The notes under the pieces are model-generated. The model was not told the origin of the DNA, made no database searches, and saw only the letters and a program-made list of their open reading frames with translations. From Candidatus Thorarchaeota archaeon (lineage in GTDB: Archaea > Asgardarchaeota > Thorarchaeia > Thorarchaeales > Thorarchaeaceae), in the NCBI GenBank assembly GCA_016840245.1, contig JAEOST010000633.1, forward strand, positions 1-9,042: 9,042 nt of DNA, read 5' to 3'. Both the position numbers and the translations under genes were made by a program. Shown here piece by piece: positions 1 to 6,082 of this stretch. Numbering within the stretch: position 1 is the first letter of the stretch; every line of letters starts with the position of its first letter.

Positions 1-35
1 ACCTTCTATTAGATATTCAAAAGAAAGTATGGTTT

Positions 36-60
36 GGTGGGATTTGAGAAATCTCCCACC
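36..60 (-). terminator. Hairpin after the uridine phosphorylase gene
   Basis: An inverted repeat, GGTGGGATTT (36-45) and AAATCTCCCACC (49-60), pairs over about 10 bp with a GAG loop and a two-base bulge. On the minus strand it starts one base after the stop codon of the uridine phosphorylase gene and is followed by a sequence with short T runs (ACTTTCTTTTG). Position and shape fit a 3'-end or termination hairpin. Archaeal termination depends mainly on T tracts, so the role is inferred. Confidence 0.5.
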
Positions 61-61
61 A

Positions 62-805
62 TTATTTGTCTACTGATATCATGGCATCTAGAGCCACTGA
101 GACCAAGTCATCTAGACTTGGTTTTCCTACTATTTTCTCTTCCTTCTCAATAGGTTCGCCAACAATGACACAGATTGTACCTACTCTTACCTTTCTGAGC
201 TGTCCAAGTACAAACAGTACTGAGGACTCCATCTCAGTTGCCAAGACTCCAGATCTTCTATAAGCGTCCCATTTCTGCTTCATTTTCTCAGGGTTTGCAA
301 CAAGTTCTGGATACTCGCTGTAGAATGCATCTTTACTGTGTCCAATACCAATAAAGTGTCGTGCACCTCTGGCTTTTGCTGCGATAGTCAATGCATTGAC
401 AACTGTTGGGTCTGCGACTGCAGGAAACTCAAGTGGGACATATTGAATTGATGTTCCATCGTCTCTCACTGCTCCTGTTAGAATAACAAGGTCTCCTGCT
501 GTGAGTGAGGAATCAATGGCTCCTGCTGTTCCTACTCGCACGAATGTGGTACAACCCACCCGAATCAACTCCTCCATTGCTATTGCTGCAGAAGGACATC
601 CTATTCCTGTTGAGCAAACAGCTACAGGAACTCCCTTCCATTCTCCCCTGAAGCTCCAATATTCTCTCTTTCTAGCAAGTTCAACAGGATTATCAAAGAA
701 TTTCTCAGCAATACTCCTTGATCTATCTGGGTCACCTGGCATCAATACAAGTGGTGGGATTTCTCCCGGTGCTAATCCGATGTGGTACTCCTTATTGTCT
801 TCCAT
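62..805 (-). CDS. udp: Uridine phosphorylase-family nucleoside phosphorylase
   Basis: This is a 247-residue member of the nucleoside phosphorylase NP-I family, close in length to E. coli Udp (253). The family cleaves a nucleoside with phosphate to give the free base and (deoxy)ribose-1-phosphate, in cytosolic salvage. Visible motifs are the phosphate-loop GDPDR (24-28), KREY with Arg47, the Udp-like signature STGIGCPSAAIA (65-76), VRVGTAGAI with Arg90 and Thr93, PLEFPAVADP (124-133), SKDAFYS (157-163) and the ribose-binding EMES (191-194). The uracil-recognising Gln-x-Arg of E. coli Udp is not apparent between SKDAFYS and EMES, so uridine is likely but not assured as substrate. The ATG at 805 is the natural family start. 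A TATA-like TTTTTTATG lies at 848-840, which predicts a short leader; no convincing Shine-Dalgarno is seen. The gene diverges from the winged-helix gene at 923. Confidence 0.88.
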   Translation of the reverse strand: MEDNKEYHIGLAPGEIPPLVLMPGDPDRSRSIAEKFFDNPVELARKREYWSFRGEWKGVPVAVCSTGIGCPSAAIAMEELIRVGCTTFVRVGTAGAIDSSLTAGDLVILTGAVRDDGTSIQYVPLEFPAVADPTVVNALTIAAKARGARHFIGIGHSKDAFYSEYPELVANPEKMKQKWDAYRRSGVLATEMESSVLFVLGQLRKVRVGTICVIVGEPIEKEEKIVGKPSLDDLVSVALDAMISVDK

Positions 806-839
806 TCAATTGTCAACCTTCCTTCCGCCTCCAGTATTT

Positions 840-890
840 CATAAAAAAGATTCCGTAAAGGATTGGAATACACTCCGACATCCTTAAAAG
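840..890. promoter_or_regulatory. Divergent TATA-like boxes, udp (-) and winged-helix gene (+)
   Basis: In this 100-base divergent gap, TTTTTTATG on the minus strand (848-840) lies about 35 bases before the udp ATG. CTTAAAAG on the plus strand (883-890) lies about 25 bases before 914. Both distances fit archaeal TATA boxes with very short leaders. Assignment is by spacing and composition only. Confidence 0.4.
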
Positions 891-922
891 ATTCCTGAAG
901 TCGGCGTCATCGAGTGCTTGCA

Positions 923-1156
923 ATGAGTGAAAATCTCACCGAACTTGAGAGGAGTATCCTCCCAATCATTATTCGTGATAGTCACAGACCCTCCGCTATT
1001 TCTAGGATACTAAAAGGACGGGGTGTTCAGTGTGACCTCAATCTAGTTATCCAGGCATTGAATTCACTAGAGCAGAAGGATCTTGTTGAACGTTTTACTG
1101 CCAAGGCTTGGCTTGCAAAGAGCAAAGCTCAGGACTATCTTCCTGAAGAAGATTAA
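923..1156 (+). CDS. Small winged-helix DNA-binding protein
   Basis: This is a protein of about 77 residues that appears to be a bare winged-helix domain. Helix 1 is LTELERSILPII. A second helix lies around HRPSAISRIL. A likely recognition helix (NLVIQALNSLEQKDLV) is followed by a short wing-like segment (ERFTAKAWLAKSK) and an acidic tail. This order is that of MarR/ArsR-type archaeal regulators, so DNA binding is likely but the target is unknown. I chose ATG 923. An in-frame GTG at 914 would add three residues and could be a leaderless start, because the CTTAAAAG box at 883-890 predicts transcription beginning near 912. No Shine-Dalgarno is visible. The stop codon overlaps the stop of the convergent coiled-coil gene in the sequence TTAA. 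Confidence 0.7.
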   Translation: MSENLTELERSILPIIIRDSHRPSAISRILKGRGVQCDLNLVIQALNSLEQKDLVERFTAKAWLAKSKAQDYLPEED

Positions 1157-2814
1157 CCAAGAGTTGCTCCACAGCCCGCGCAGAATTGCGCTCCTGCTCC
1201 TATATCATCTCCACATTTAGGACATTTACCTCTATATCTATTCCATTGAAGAATCAGTTTCTCCTTGACGCCCTCTTCGAGCATTTGTCTTGCTTGAAGG
1301 GAATTCAGACCTGATGTGAGGATGCCAGTAGCGGTTTCTTGATTGAAGAGGCTCCCAGAGTTGCACAAAGTTTGGAATTCATTTGCAAATCCTGGGTTTG
1401 ATTCAATCATTTCAGTAATCTGAGAAGTAAAGAAATCATGGAATTTCTGGTCTAAGACATGATGACTAGTTCTTGCACCAAGTCTTTCTTCCGGTGATAC
1501 TCCAAATGTTAGAAAGACAATATCACCATCATCATAATTCACCACAAGCATCGTAATATCAACGTGAGTTAACGGAGCTAGCCCAGGGATTGTATCATTC
1601 TGAAGGATCAATTCTGATATGTGGCTCAACTCATCTTTTAGTTCCTGAAGTCTTTCACCAATGGCTCGCTCCATTCTGGCTATTGCACCACTAACCTGCT
1701 CTTTGAGTTCCTCCAGTTCATTCTGTCTCTGACTCCGTTCTAAACCGAACTCCGTTAAACGAAGCTTGTGTTCTCTTATCTGTGCCTCTATCTCTTCAGT
1801 GATTCGGATTTTTTCATCATCTAGATTACTCACAAGTTCTTGTGACTTAGAGGTTAGTTCTTTCCTCTTCTCTTGCACTTCCTGTACTCTATCTGCATAT
1901 TTTGGAACCGTTTCATTAAGATATTTGACAAGATCGTCAGACTCTTCTAACGCCTCAGATAATTTCTCCCCCTTCTGACCTATCACAACTCGAACATACT
2001 GAATCTTCTCAAGGATTTCATTGAAGAAACCCTCTAAACTGGAGCTCGATCGTGAGAGTTCTGCTGTGAGTGCCCGAAGGTCCATTTTGTGTTTATCTTG
2101 TAATTCATAGAGAGAGTCATTCTTTTTCTCTGTGAGGTCACCCAACTTCAGATCTGTCATTTCGTCCTGTGTGCGTGAACGTTTCTCCCATTTCTCCATC
2201 TCAGAAGTGGACACGTTCTCAAGTATTCTCAACTGTCCACCAAGGTGCTCCTTCGTTAGCTGTTTTAACTCCTCCAGAGCTCTGTGTCTGATTATCGCCT
2301 CCTCTCTAAGCTTTTGAAATTGCTCACTGATTTCAAGAGCCTCCCTTGAGTCAATTGTTTCGTTGAGTCGGTTAAGTTGGAATGAATGTTCGATTTCTAC
2401 AAAGAGATGACCATGAGGTGTTAGTATCTGTGGTTTAATTAAGTTCAAAATGCTATGTGTCGAATGGTCAACATTGCCAAGGAATTCCAGAGCCTTGTCT
2501 ACCATAGTAGGGATGTCCTTTGGTTCATTGGCCTCACTACTCATCAGTCTCTTGACTGATCCAATGGTCTTATTCTCGCTGAACTCCAACGTCGTTGTAC
2601 TTCTACCTAATCCAGATAACAGAATTGAGTCAGTTTCAGAAACTTGGACGATCCAGTATGGCACTGATACTGGAGTGAAACTTGAGATTCTTCTTTTTCC
2701 TCTTTGAGCCTCAGCAATTGCGAATGCTACTGCAATTGATGTTTCATACTGCTCGGAAACAAGTTTGTTTCCAGATTTTTTGTAGAGAAAATTAAGAGCT
2801 AATTGACGAACCAC
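1153..2814 (-). CDS. Long coiled-coil protein with C-terminal zinc ribbon
   Basis: About 553 residues; the family is not recognised by name. Numbering from GTG 2814, an N-terminal domain of about 150 residues is mixed alpha/beta with beta-like stretches (PYWIVQV near 52-58, ILLSGLG near 64-70). Next comes a long charged coiled coil (about 155-407) rich in Glu, Lys, Gln and Leu, then a globular part with beta segments (DITMLVVNY, DIVFLTFGV). The C-terminus is a zinc ribbon with Cys531/Cys534 and Cys545/Cys548 (CPKC...CAGC). No signal peptide or membrane helix is seen, so it is probably cytosolic and elongated, perhaps a scaffold or nucleic-acid-associated factor (inference). GTG 2814 is preferred over GTG 2823 because AGGTGAT (2825-2819) lies four bases before it and overlaps the other start. 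It lies 58-67 bases downstream of prs on the same strand, so co-transcription is possible, although an AT-rich box near 2862-2854 could be its own promoter. Confidence 0.8.
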   Translation of the reverse strand: MVRQLALNFLYKKSGNKLVSEQYETSIAVAFAIAEAQRGKRRISSFTPVSVPYWIVQVSETDSILLSGLGRSTTTLEFSENKTIGSVKRLMSSEANEPKDIPTMVDKALEFLGNVDHSTHSILNLIKPQILTPHGHLFVEIEHSFQLNRLNETIDSREALEISEQFQKLREEAIIRHRALEELKQLTKEHLGGQLRILENVSTSEMEKWEKRSRTQDEMTDLKLGDLTEKKNDSLYELQDKHKMDLRALTAELSRSSSSLEGFFNEILEKIQYVRVVIGQKGEKLSEALEESDDLVKYLNETVPKYADRVQEVQEKRKELTSKSQELVSNLDDEKIRITEEIEAQIREHKLRLTEFGLERSQRQNELEELKEQVSGAIARMERAIGERLQELKDELSHISELILQNDTIPGLAPLTHVDITMLVVNYDDGDIVFLTFGVSPEERLGARTSHHVLDQKFHDFFTSQITEMIESNPGFANEFQTLCNSGSLFNQETATGILTSGLNSLQARQMLEEGVKEKLILQWNRYRGKCPKCGDDIGAGAQFCAGCGATLG

Positions 2815-2818
2815 ACTA

Positions 2819-2825
2819 ATCACCT
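2819..2825 (-). promoter_or_regulatory. Shine-Dalgarno motif deciding the start of the coiled-coil gene
   Basis: AGGTGAT on the minus strand complements the usual archaeal 16S rRNA 3' end (AUCACCU) and sits four bases before GTG 2814. The longer frame starting at GTG 2823 begins inside this motif, so the shorter start is favoured. Confidence 0.5.
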
Positions 2826-2881
2826 GTTTGATAGTAATGTGGTTGTACGCAAGTGCAATTATGTCTTGTCAAATTTAGGGC

Positions 2882-3868
2882 CTATAGAACTTTTACAAGT
2901 GTGTCAACAACATTATAGGTTAGGTGCGGATTATCAACACAGAAGATTTTGGTGTATACAGAGTTTGACGTAACGATTCGACCCTTACTTCTTTCTACAA
3001 GTCGCTTCAGAAGATCTTCCCCTCTCTCCATCAATGGTATCACATGAGCTACTGCCATAGCTACATCTGTCGCTCCCTGATTCTTCAATCTGTCAGCAGC
3101 TTTCAGTAATGTGCTACCACTCTTTGTTAGATCATCCACAATGACTACGCATTTGTCACATACGTCTAAATCTCCCTGCAATTGCACATGATATGAATCA
3201 TCTCGGGATTTTCCAAATCCCTCAACTTGAAATCTCTCCTGACCCCCTTCATCTGGAGTTACAACCGAATAGTCTACAAATTTACACGATAGAGCACTAA
3301 ATTCGATTAGATCCGGAATGATGTCTATCTCCTCATAGATGCCCATTTCCTTCAGCTTTATTACCCAATCGAGACTTGAAGATGCATGAGGATTGACAAC
3401 CCAGATTTTGTTACACGTCTTGGCGATAGTTTCAATTGCCCAACGGGACGAAACAGCTTCACCCGTTAGAAATGCCTTGTCCTGAAGTGCATATGGTTGA
3501 AATGTAAGGACAACCTCTACTGTTGAGGGTGGCATTAGTGGTGCAGTTTTGAATTCCTTATGTCCAACAGGTACTACTTTTACAGGACGCTGGAGGACAC
3601 TGAGAATCAGTAGGAGTTCAACAACCCTATCTGAGGTCGTGTAGAACTCGGATTCGGAAGGACCTGAACCTGTACAGCTTTGTATGACCATAACCCTACG
3701 ATCTGAGAGTTCTTCAATCTTCTCAATTCTGGCATAGATGTCTGCATTAGGAAAGAGTCTCCTGTGATCGTAGTTCAATCCGGAGGAGAAAACACGATAA
3801 CCAAGTTCTTCAAAACGCCTTCTCAAATGCTCTGCGCCACTAGCTAGAACGACATCATAGTCCTTCAT
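2882..3868 (-). CDS. prs: Divergent ribose-phosphate pyrophosphokinase (PRPP synthetase)
   Basis: 328 residues, slightly longer than typical Prs (285-320). The family transfers pyrophosphate from ATP to ribose-5-phosphate, giving PRPP for nucleotide, histidine and NAD synthesis. Landmarks in order are FPNADIYARI (39-48, equivalent to the FSDGE segment), MVIQS (60-64), ELLLIL (84-89), YALQDK (126-131, equivalent to YARQDR), NPHAS with His161 (equivalent to the DLHA histidine), TPDEGG (204-209), GKSR with Lys220 and Arg222 (catalytic loop), and the PRPP-binding loop VDDLTKSGSTL (244-254). Two things are unusual. The PRPP loop has Lys where most enzymes have Asp or Ser, and Leu replaces the first Arg of YARQDR. 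There is also an extra 15-20 residues before that motif. The catalytic His, Lys and Arg remain, so activity is plausible, but a specialised paralogue cannot be excluded. The start is ATG 3868, with no clear Shine-Dalgarno. It follows dcd after 49 bases, consistent with one nucleotide-related transcript. Confidence 0.78.
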   Translation of the reverse strand: MKDYDVVLASGAEHLRRRFEELGYRVFSSGLNYDHRRLFPNADIYARIEKIEELSDRRVMVIQSCTGSGPSESEFYTTSDRVVELLLILSVLQRPVKVVPVGHKEFKTAPLMPPSTVEVVLTFQPYALQDKAFLTGEAVSSRWAIETIAKTCNKIWVVNPHASSSLDWVIKLKEMGIYEEIDIIPDLIEFSALSCKFVDYSVVTPDEGGQERFQVEGFGKSRDDSYHVQLQGDLDVCDKCVVIVDDLTKSGSTLLKAADRLKNQGATDVAMAVAHVIPLMERGEDLLKRLVERSKGRIVTSNSVYTKIFCVDNPHLTYNVVDTLVKVL

Positions 3869-3917
3869 ACTACTTCGTGACTGTCGCCTTTACAACCCCT
3901 TTATGAGACTTGCTACA

Positions 3918-4463
3918 TTAACCAAGTTTTGGTTCTTGTTGACCAACATATCGACTATCACTTCTACTATCATATGCTTGTCGAGCAGGACTACTTAGTG
4001 GTACAAACATAATCTGAACAATTCTCATTTCAGGATAGAGTAATACCGGACTGAGATTCTCGCAATAAATCTCCAATGTGAGTCTACTGGGTGACTTTGA
4101 ACCAGTACCTGGATTTACTAGACCCGCCGCATGGACTATTATCCCCAATCTTGCAACACTGGAACGCCCCTCAAGCAATGCAGCGTATTTGGAGCTTATC
4201 TTGATTGATTCTTTCGTTTGTCCCAAGATGAACTGTCCCGGTAGAATCATGTAAGGCTCTCCTAGTGTGTCTACCATACTGGTGCCTCTACTCAAATCTT
4301 CACTCGACCTGATATCTACTGGTGGTCCGGGTCCATAAATTCTGAATTTACAGTCGAGTGTCAAATCAATACTGCAAGGTCCAAGAGTATCAGGATTAAA
4401 TGGATCAATCTTGATTTCACCCTTTTCAATCGCATCTTCAATGTCCTTATCTGAGAGCATCAT
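3918..4463 (-). CDS. dcd: dCTP deaminase (possibly bifunctional with dUTPase)
   Basis: 181 residues, trimeric dCTP deaminase/dUTPase fold. The enzyme hydrolyses dCTP to dUTP and ammonia. Some archaeal forms go on to dUMP, and the sequence does not settle which type this is. Key features are the N-terminal MLSDKDI, PCSIDL (29-34), the active-site block EGRSSVARLG with Arg100, Ser101, Ser102 and Arg105, His111, and catalytic Glu131 in LTLEIY. The C-terminal part RYVGQQ resembles the nucleotide lid, and the tail is shorter than in E. coli Dcd (193). The segment between NPG and Glu131 is about three residues longer than in E. coli. Although the frame is open to ATG 4520, I start at ATG 4463. Family members begin at the MxLSD motif, and GTGAT (4472-4468) lies four bases upstream. 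It is first in a possible dcd-prs transcript and diverges from the gene at 4559. Confidence 0.9.
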   Translation of the reverse strand: MMLSDKDIEDAIEKGEIKIDPFNPDTLGPCSIDLTLDCKFRIYGPGPPVDIRSSEDLSRGTSMVDTLGEPYMILPGQFILGQTKESIKISSKYAALLEGRSSVARLGIIVHAAGLVNPGTGSKSPSRLTLEIYCENLSPVLLYPEMRIVQIMFVPLSSPARQAYDSRSDSRYVGQQEPKLG

Positions 4464-4507
4464 GTATATCACATCTGGGAATGCTGGAGTTATCCTATGT
4501 ATTACAA

Positions 4508-4524
4508 CCCCTAAATACATATTG
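4508..4524. promoter_or_regulatory. Shared AT-rich box for divergent promoters (dcd and the 4559 gene)
   Basis: The segment CCCTAAATACATATTG contains TATA-like sequence on both strands: TAAATACATAT on plus and ATGTATTTAGG on minus. A start about 25 bases away would give leaders of roughly 15-20 bases for the plus gene and 25 for dcd. No other good TATA candidate lies in the 95-base gap, so one box may serve both directions. Confidence 0.4.
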
Positions 4525-4558
4525 TCGAGTGCGATGAAAACAACAGAATAGGTTTGTG

Positions 4559-5278
4559 ATGCCCTTGAGCCTGACTGCTCGTGAACTTATACGCAAGGTG
4601 GCCGATGAAACCAGCCTCTCATACAAAGAGGTAGCTAGGTTAGTTAACAAAGCCATGGGAGAGGGGCATAGTTTGCTCCACTCAGTCAAAGCACTTGCAG
4701 AAACTCAGGGGCTTGAGCCATCAAAATTCACAATATCTTCAGTAAAACTCGTAAAAGAGGCAAAACGGATTCTTGAGGAGGACTATACTCAGACCCTGAT
4801 GATTTCTGCAGTTATGGCTCAGATGGTGGAATCCAAGGGTCCTGACAGACTACCTGTCCCTGCTTTCTTTGCATTTCTCGAACTACTTCTTGATGTTGAA
4901 GAAGCACCACGCGATCAGAAATCAGAAACATCCCGAGAAATCGACCTGCACACCACTAGAATGATAGAATTGATGACAACCCTGGTTTCAGTCGTCTGTG
5001 ACTGGTCAACTGAGGGAATCTCAGGGGTTGCAAAGGATTGCCCAAGCTCCCTTAGACGATTAGCAAAAGCTGTTTTTTCAAAAACTAAATTATTTCAGAA
5101 TGGAATCTGGACTTGCGTATCATGTGGAAAGATGGTAGATGTGAAGGATACACGAGCATTGATGTGTACAGAGTGCGATGTGTCGCTGTCTAGTGAGATT
5201 ACTCGACTCAGACCTTCTTCACCAACACGTGACCGCTTAGGCTACGGTCAGACTGAAAAAAGTGACTCAGAAGAATAG
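4559..5278 (+). CDS. Uncharacterised helical protein with C-terminal zinc ribbon
   Basis: 239 residues with no family I can name. The N-terminus (about 5-70) is helical and resembles a helix-turn-helix or HEAT-like bundle: SLTARELIRKVADETS, then a segment with YKEVARLVNKAM. A helical middle region has hydrophobic stretches such as VPAFFAFLELLLDV that are too interrupted by acidic residues to be a convincing membrane span. Near the C-terminus a four-cysteine zinc ribbon is clear, CVSC (Cys186/Cys189) and CTEC (Cys203/Cys206), followed by a charged, serine-rich disordered tail. Nucleic-acid or protein binding is an inference from the ribbon. ATG 4559 has AGG (4550-4552) six bases upstream; an in-frame GTG at 4556 adds one residue. 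It ends seven bases before the stop of the convergent PAC2-like gene, with no visible terminator between. Confidence 0.7.
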   Translation: MPLSLTARELIRKVADETSLSYKEVARLVNKAMGEGHSLLHSVKALAETQGLEPSKFTISSVKLVKEAKRILEEDYTQTLMISAVMAQMVESKGPDRLPVPAFFAFLELLLDVEEAPRDQKSETSREIDLHTTRMIELMTTLVSVVCDWSTEGISGVAKDCPSSLRRLAKAVFSKTKLFQNGIWTCVSCGKMVDVKDTRALMCTECDVSLSSEITRLRPSSPTRDRLGYGQTEKSDSEE

Positions 5279-5285
5279 CACACTC

Positions 5286-5921
5286 CTAGAATCGAAAGTC
5301 CAATCCCTTTTCTAACATATCTTTCAAACCGGTGACATCTTCCTGAGTGACAGGTACTTCATCCATTTGATAGATGACACTCCCGTTCTCAGTAGCCTCA
5401 AGAAAAAGTGCAACTGAATCAAGACCTGCGGCGCTACCAATGCTAATGAGCGGGGCGATGAGACCATCATAGAAATCAGGTCTTCCCATTGGAATCTTCA
5501 TCCTGTTGAGAAGACGTTCCCCTTTTTTGGTTAATACTTGTCCGCAGGTTGGCCCCTCTTGAACCATTGCTGCAACAATGAATCTATGAGGAACATTTCC
5601 TCTAAGAAAGAATAGTAGGTCCGTAGCCCATTCAAACTCACGAATTACTACATCACCAAAGACTAGCATTAGATCATCGTTAACCATCCCATGGACTGGA
5701 ATTATAGGTGGTTTCGATTGTAATGGATACCTATTCCACGAAGAGAATGATGGTGAATTGAAAACTAGAACTGATTCAAAATGAGCCTGTTCATACAGCT
5801 GTCGACATAATGTCTGACCAAGTGGATTAAGACCGAGTATAATCGTATATGTGTCCTCAATTTTTCCCTTCTGATATACCTCTAGTATAGGAGAAATCCA
5901 CTCCTGTTTGAACTCAACCAT
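5286..5921 (-). CDS. PAC2-like (proteasome assembly chaperone-like) protein
   Basis: 211 residues. The pattern fits the PAC2 family: an N-terminal strand-glycine segment TIILGLNPLGQ (26-36), a Pro-containing FNSPSF (54-59), a strand LMLVFGD (84-90), and a C-terminal GLIAPLISIGSAAGLDSVALF (split 153-173) followed by Glu-Ala. The last part resembles the family's 'G-L-x-x-hydrophobic, small-residue helix, G-x-x-x-V-x-L-hydrophobic-E' ending. Archaeal PAC2 homologues are structurally related to proteasome assembly chaperones, but most have no tested role. The usual GxPGVGLVG loop is degenerate here, so this is a divergent member and the call is tentative. No signal peptide or membrane segment is seen. 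ATG 5921 is the only good start. ATTATAAT at 5959-5966 lies about 40 bases upstream and would give a short leader. Confidence 0.5.
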   Translation of the reverse strand: MVEFKQEWISPILEVYQKGKIEDTYTIILGLNPLGQTLCRQLYEQAHFESVLVFNSPSFSSWNRYPLQSKPPIIPVHGMVNDDLMLVFGDVVIREFEWATDLLFFLRGNVPHRFIVAAMVQEGPTCGQVLTKKGERLLNRMKIPMGRPDFYDGLIAPLISIGSAAGLDSVALFLEATENGSVIYQMDEVPVTQEDVTGLKDMLEKGLDFRF

Positions 5922-5940
5922 TTTATTCGTCTATCCTGAT

Positions 5941-5969
5941 GACATTCATCATTAATGAATTATAATGTC
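5941..5969. promoter_or_regulatory. Palindromic TATA and operator-like inverted repeat
   Basis: ATTATAAT (5959-5966) is a perfect palindrome and a good TATA candidate for the minus-strand PAC2-like gene. Beside it, ATTCAT (5944-5949) and ATGAAT (5955-5960) form a dyad spaced by CATTA, and GACATT (5941-5946) mirrors AATGTC (5964-5969). The dyad would lie between TATA box and transcription start, where a repressor could act. Function is inferred. Confidence 0.35.
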
Positions 5970-5999
5970 TAAGCGTTTACCTGTTTTTTCCCTCCCTCT

Positions 6000-6030
6000 G
6001 ATAGAAAATCCCTATCCGATTCATTTATGT
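6000..6030 (+). promoter_or_regulatory. Candidate glutamate dehydrogenase promoter
   Basis: TCATTTATGT (6021-6030) is a TATA-like box about 55-60 bases before the TTG start, predicting a leader near 30 bases. Directly upstream, GATAG (6000-6004) and CTATC (6012-6016) form an inverted repeat that could bind a regulator next to the BRE position. A pyrimidine tract fills 5982-5999. These calls rest on spacing and composition alone. Confidence 0.35.
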
Positions 6031-6074
6031 GCATGCCTCGACGCGCACGCGATTGCTAAAACATCACGGTGAGT

Positions 6075-6079
6075 GAGGT
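6075..6079 (+). promoter_or_regulatory. Ribosome binding site supporting a TTG start for gdhA
   Basis: GAGGT lies three bases before TTG 6083. An in-frame TGA at 6074-6076 rules out any upstream extension, and the family N-terminus aligns from this codon, so the rare TTG start is well supported. Confidence 0.55.
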
Positions 6080-6082
6080 TCA

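Noticed and set aside
501..887. Open frame on the plus strand opposite udp
   Set aside because: It is antisense to strongly conserved phosphorylase motifs and its translation is low-complexity with no recognisable domain.
3920..3934. AACCAA/TTGGTT hairpin at the end of dcd
   Set aside because: The six-pair stem lies within the final codons, has no T tract after it on the minus strand and is probably chance.
4464..4520. N-terminal extension of dCTP deaminase to ATG 4520
   Set aside because: Family proteins begin at MxLSD, a GTGAT motif precedes ATG 4463, and the extension would cover the divergent promoter box.
5982..5999. Pyrimidine tract as a possible intrinsic terminator
   Set aside because: It lies between divergent genes, so no transcript would be expected to end there, and no stem precedes it.
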